A stretch of 64,000 bases of DNA, taken from positions 37,151,501 through 37,215,500 of the forward strand of contig NC_092526.1 in the NCBI RefSeq assembly GCF_037038585.1. The letters are read 5' to 3'. The notes under the pieces were generated by a model. The model had not been told where the DNA came from. It saw nothing but the letters and a program-made list of their open reading frames with translations, and did not search any database. This DNA comes from Patagioenas fasciata. Lineage: Eukaryota > Chordata > Aves > Columbiformes > Columbidae. Shown here piece after piece: positions 61,900 to 64,000 of this stretch. A program made the position numbers and the translations under genes. Numbering within the stretch: the stretch's first letter is position 1; each line of letters opens with the position of its first letter.

Positions 61900-64000
61900 G
61901 TACTTGTGTAGGATGCTTCTCTCATCTTGTCCTCCTGACACCTAACTGTAAACATCTCCTTTTGTTCTCATTTAGAAAAGCAAAAAAAATCTCTTCTGAA
62001 AGTCCAAGCTTCTATGAAACAGGGCAGTGGAAAAATATGGTAGGCCAGCAAATGTACACATTATTCAATAGAACGGAGGAGTTCATTATCTGTCATTAAC
62101 TTGTTGGGGTTTCATTTGTCTTCTGGGGCTTGATGCAGAGTAATTTTAGGATACCTAAGGGATGTAAATGTATCATTCGTGTTAAAATTCTGGGCATGCC
62201 AGTTCAGGTTTTTGGCACTCACTTCCCCAATACAACTTTAAAAATGTTAATTTTAGTCAAGCGTTAATTGCTTTAAATAGAAAATAGCATGGGTAGGTTT
62301 TTGTTGCCTTTTGTATGGGGGAAAGAGAAAAATGTATTTCAGATCTGAGATATGTGATTTAGGAATAATGTGTGCATGAGAGAGCATGCATGTAGATGCA
62401 GATTTGTAGGTACACAGTTACATGTACCCTTGAGATAAAATACAGTGAGAACAAATGAAAAAATGACATGGAGCTTGAATGGAGTAGCATTGGTAGAGAG
62501 GGGATAGGATGTATGGAAAGATGTCAGGCTGATATTTTGTGTAATATTTACTAATGTTGCATATAAGCTCCACTGTGTAGGCTGCTTGAAGCCTACTGAA
62601 TTGGCTTAGGTTTGGCTGTGTGGGATCCCCACTCTCCTGTCAGTTGTTCGTAGTCCCGGTAGCTTTTCGGCTGGTATTCATCGGCAGTAATAGCTGTGTG
62701 GTTTGCTTATGTTGCTGCTTTGTTCTAAGCTTCACATGTGATGAGAGATGATAAATTGCCATTAACACTGTCTTATCATTTGATTATTCTTGTTTCCAGA
62801 GGGATTGCTGTAATCAGTTTTCTCAATTTTACTGTAAAATGTGTGGTCTCTTACGATAACTGCACATTTAATTCACAATCTTATCATACAGGCAGATTCC
62901 TAGAAGCAAGGTTGTTCTTGCAAGGTAGAAAATAACATGTTGGACCAGTGCAGTAAATCAAACGAATGTGTGGCTTGTTAAAAGAGCTGCATCCATCAAA
63001 TACTAGGCAGCCCCGTAAAAGTTACATGGTCTGAAGTGTAAATCATATTAAGACATAAAAGGCATTAGTTTTGATCTTTTTATATGGGCTTTCTAGTGCT
63101 TTTACTGGGGATAGCCACCTTGCCAGGAGTGACCTCACGTGTGATGCACTGATTTGAAAGCCAGTGAAAGTAGTGCAGTTGTTTTAAAATCTGCAGCAAG
63201 GTGGTCAGGAGGCTCCTCCAGCCAGCAATGGGGCTCCCTTGAAGTCACCAATGCAGAGCGTGAGAGCTATGGATGCAGTGGGCTTGTCCGTCCAGGTGTG
63301 ACCCCTGTGATCCTACTTGAGCTGGAATTGGTGGGTGAACTTGTGCAGTTTTTCTGGTTTTGTCACCCAGTAGGTGGGGGTGTGTACAAGGAGTCCTGAG
63401 AGAGCACTTGCAAAAACTACTACTCTTTCTATACGTCCACACTTTGGAGTCAAAATCTTGCAAGCTTTTGCATGCTTTTGAACTCACCCTGGTTGAATTT
63501 TGTATCTGAGGTCAAAACCTTTCCCTTCGCTAACATCAACGTGTGAAAACTTGGTTTACAATTAATCCATGACGAGAAACATTTCTTGATGGCCCTGTGA
63601 TACATCTGTTGACCAGCCTTAAACTGTACATGGTGCCACTGATGTGTATGTATGTGTCTGCCCACCCACAGTAGTGAAAAAGGTGAAAAAGGCAAGTCCA
63701 CCTTTGCTGGCAGATGGGGAACACCCATATCAGATGATGAGACTGCAGTACCCACACCTCCCACATCCAGCACCTCACCAAGTGGGTTCGGCGACCTCTC
63801 TAATCTTGTCAGTTAATCCATCAGTGGTTTAACCAGCCCCAAACCATCTAGTAGTTTACGGGAGTGTTCCTGTTTCCATCCACTAAGTCCTAAGCAGTTA
63901 GTGTAGGTTGTTAGGAAAGCAGGAAGGCAAAAGACAAGAGGGAATACAAACCTGGATGAAGAGCTCTCCTGTCTTTGCAGCCATATAACCACCCTGCATG
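61900..64000 (+). other. KLF7: KLF7 intron 2, 5' part (truncated by window end)
   Basis: Starts gtacttgt after the HTG linker codon. The KLF7 frame stays open for 66 codons into this intron before a TAA at 62,097. No segment encoding the GEKPYKC start of zinc finger 2 is seen before 64,000, so exon 3 lies outside. The AT-rich stretch 62,220-62,300 contains several TTAATT/TTTAAA motifs. I see nothing else specific in the remainder. Confidence 0.85.

Noticed and set aside
63961..64000. Acceptor-like tctttgcag at 63,980 as the start of KLF7 exon 3
   Set aside because: The following bases do not encode the linker and second finger start (GEKPYKC) in the required phase, so exon 3 lies beyond the window.
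1..64000. CRISPR arrays, bacterial-type operons, rRNA/tRNA genes, endogenous retroviral LTRs
   Set aside because: No regularly spaced direct repeats, no tRNA-like cloverleaf or rRNA sequence, and no LTR pairs or gag/pol/env-like frames were recognised by eye; the window is ordinary bird nuclear DNA around one gene.

Overview
This window is vertebrate nuclear DNA, almost certainly from a bird. Three things point there: (i) several 5'-truncated CR1 non-LTR retrotransposons with the bird-type 3' tail (plus-strand copies end in ACATTCTGTGATTCTGTG); (ii) an otherwise repeat-poor background with no Alu/B1-type SINEs and no LTR elements that I recognise; (iii) one long multi-exon gene with a CpG-island promoter. 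The CR1 subfamily looks like those common in Neoaves (from memory), but I cannot name the species.

One protein-coding gene is supported: KLF7 (Kruppel-like factor 7) on the + strand. Bases 1-31,760 are upstream flank with no recognisable coding exon. They hold CR1 copies at about 6.3-6.8, 11.6-12.4, 14.0-14.4, 23.9 and 25.6-26.2 kb, a GC-rich stop-poor stretch (8.2-10.9 kb), AT-rich segments that look like enhancer-type conserved non-coding DNA (best at 22.6-22.87 kb), and a perfect 20-bp inverted repeat at 17.28-17.37 kb. A CpG island at about 31.77-32.47 kb carries GC boxes, two opposed CCAAT boxes, and TATA-like and MEF2-like motifs. Exon 1 encodes residues 1-34 (CDS 32,654-32,755). Intron 1 is 28.5 kb (32,756-61,286) with one clear CR1 copy (47.3-47.9 kb) and several ancient repeat remnants. 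Exon 2 (61,287-61,899) encodes residues 35-238 plus the first base of codon 239: the rest of the acidic N-terminal region, the Ser-rich middle region and the first C2H2 zinc finger. Intron 2 runs off the right edge, so the exons for zinc fingers 2 and 3 lie outside.

How the parts fit: the window is the regulatory and 5' half of a single transcription-factor locus. The most interesting features concern control of KLF7. The leader contains several upstream start codons, one of which opens a 111-codon frame that overlaps the KLF7 start, crosses the exon 1/2 junction and stops inside exon 2. Exon 2 also reads on in frame for 66 codons into intron 2, which would give a one-zinc-finger protein if the intron were retained. 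I found no CRISPR array, operon, mobile gene cluster or novel multi-gene system, and I do not think this window contains one.
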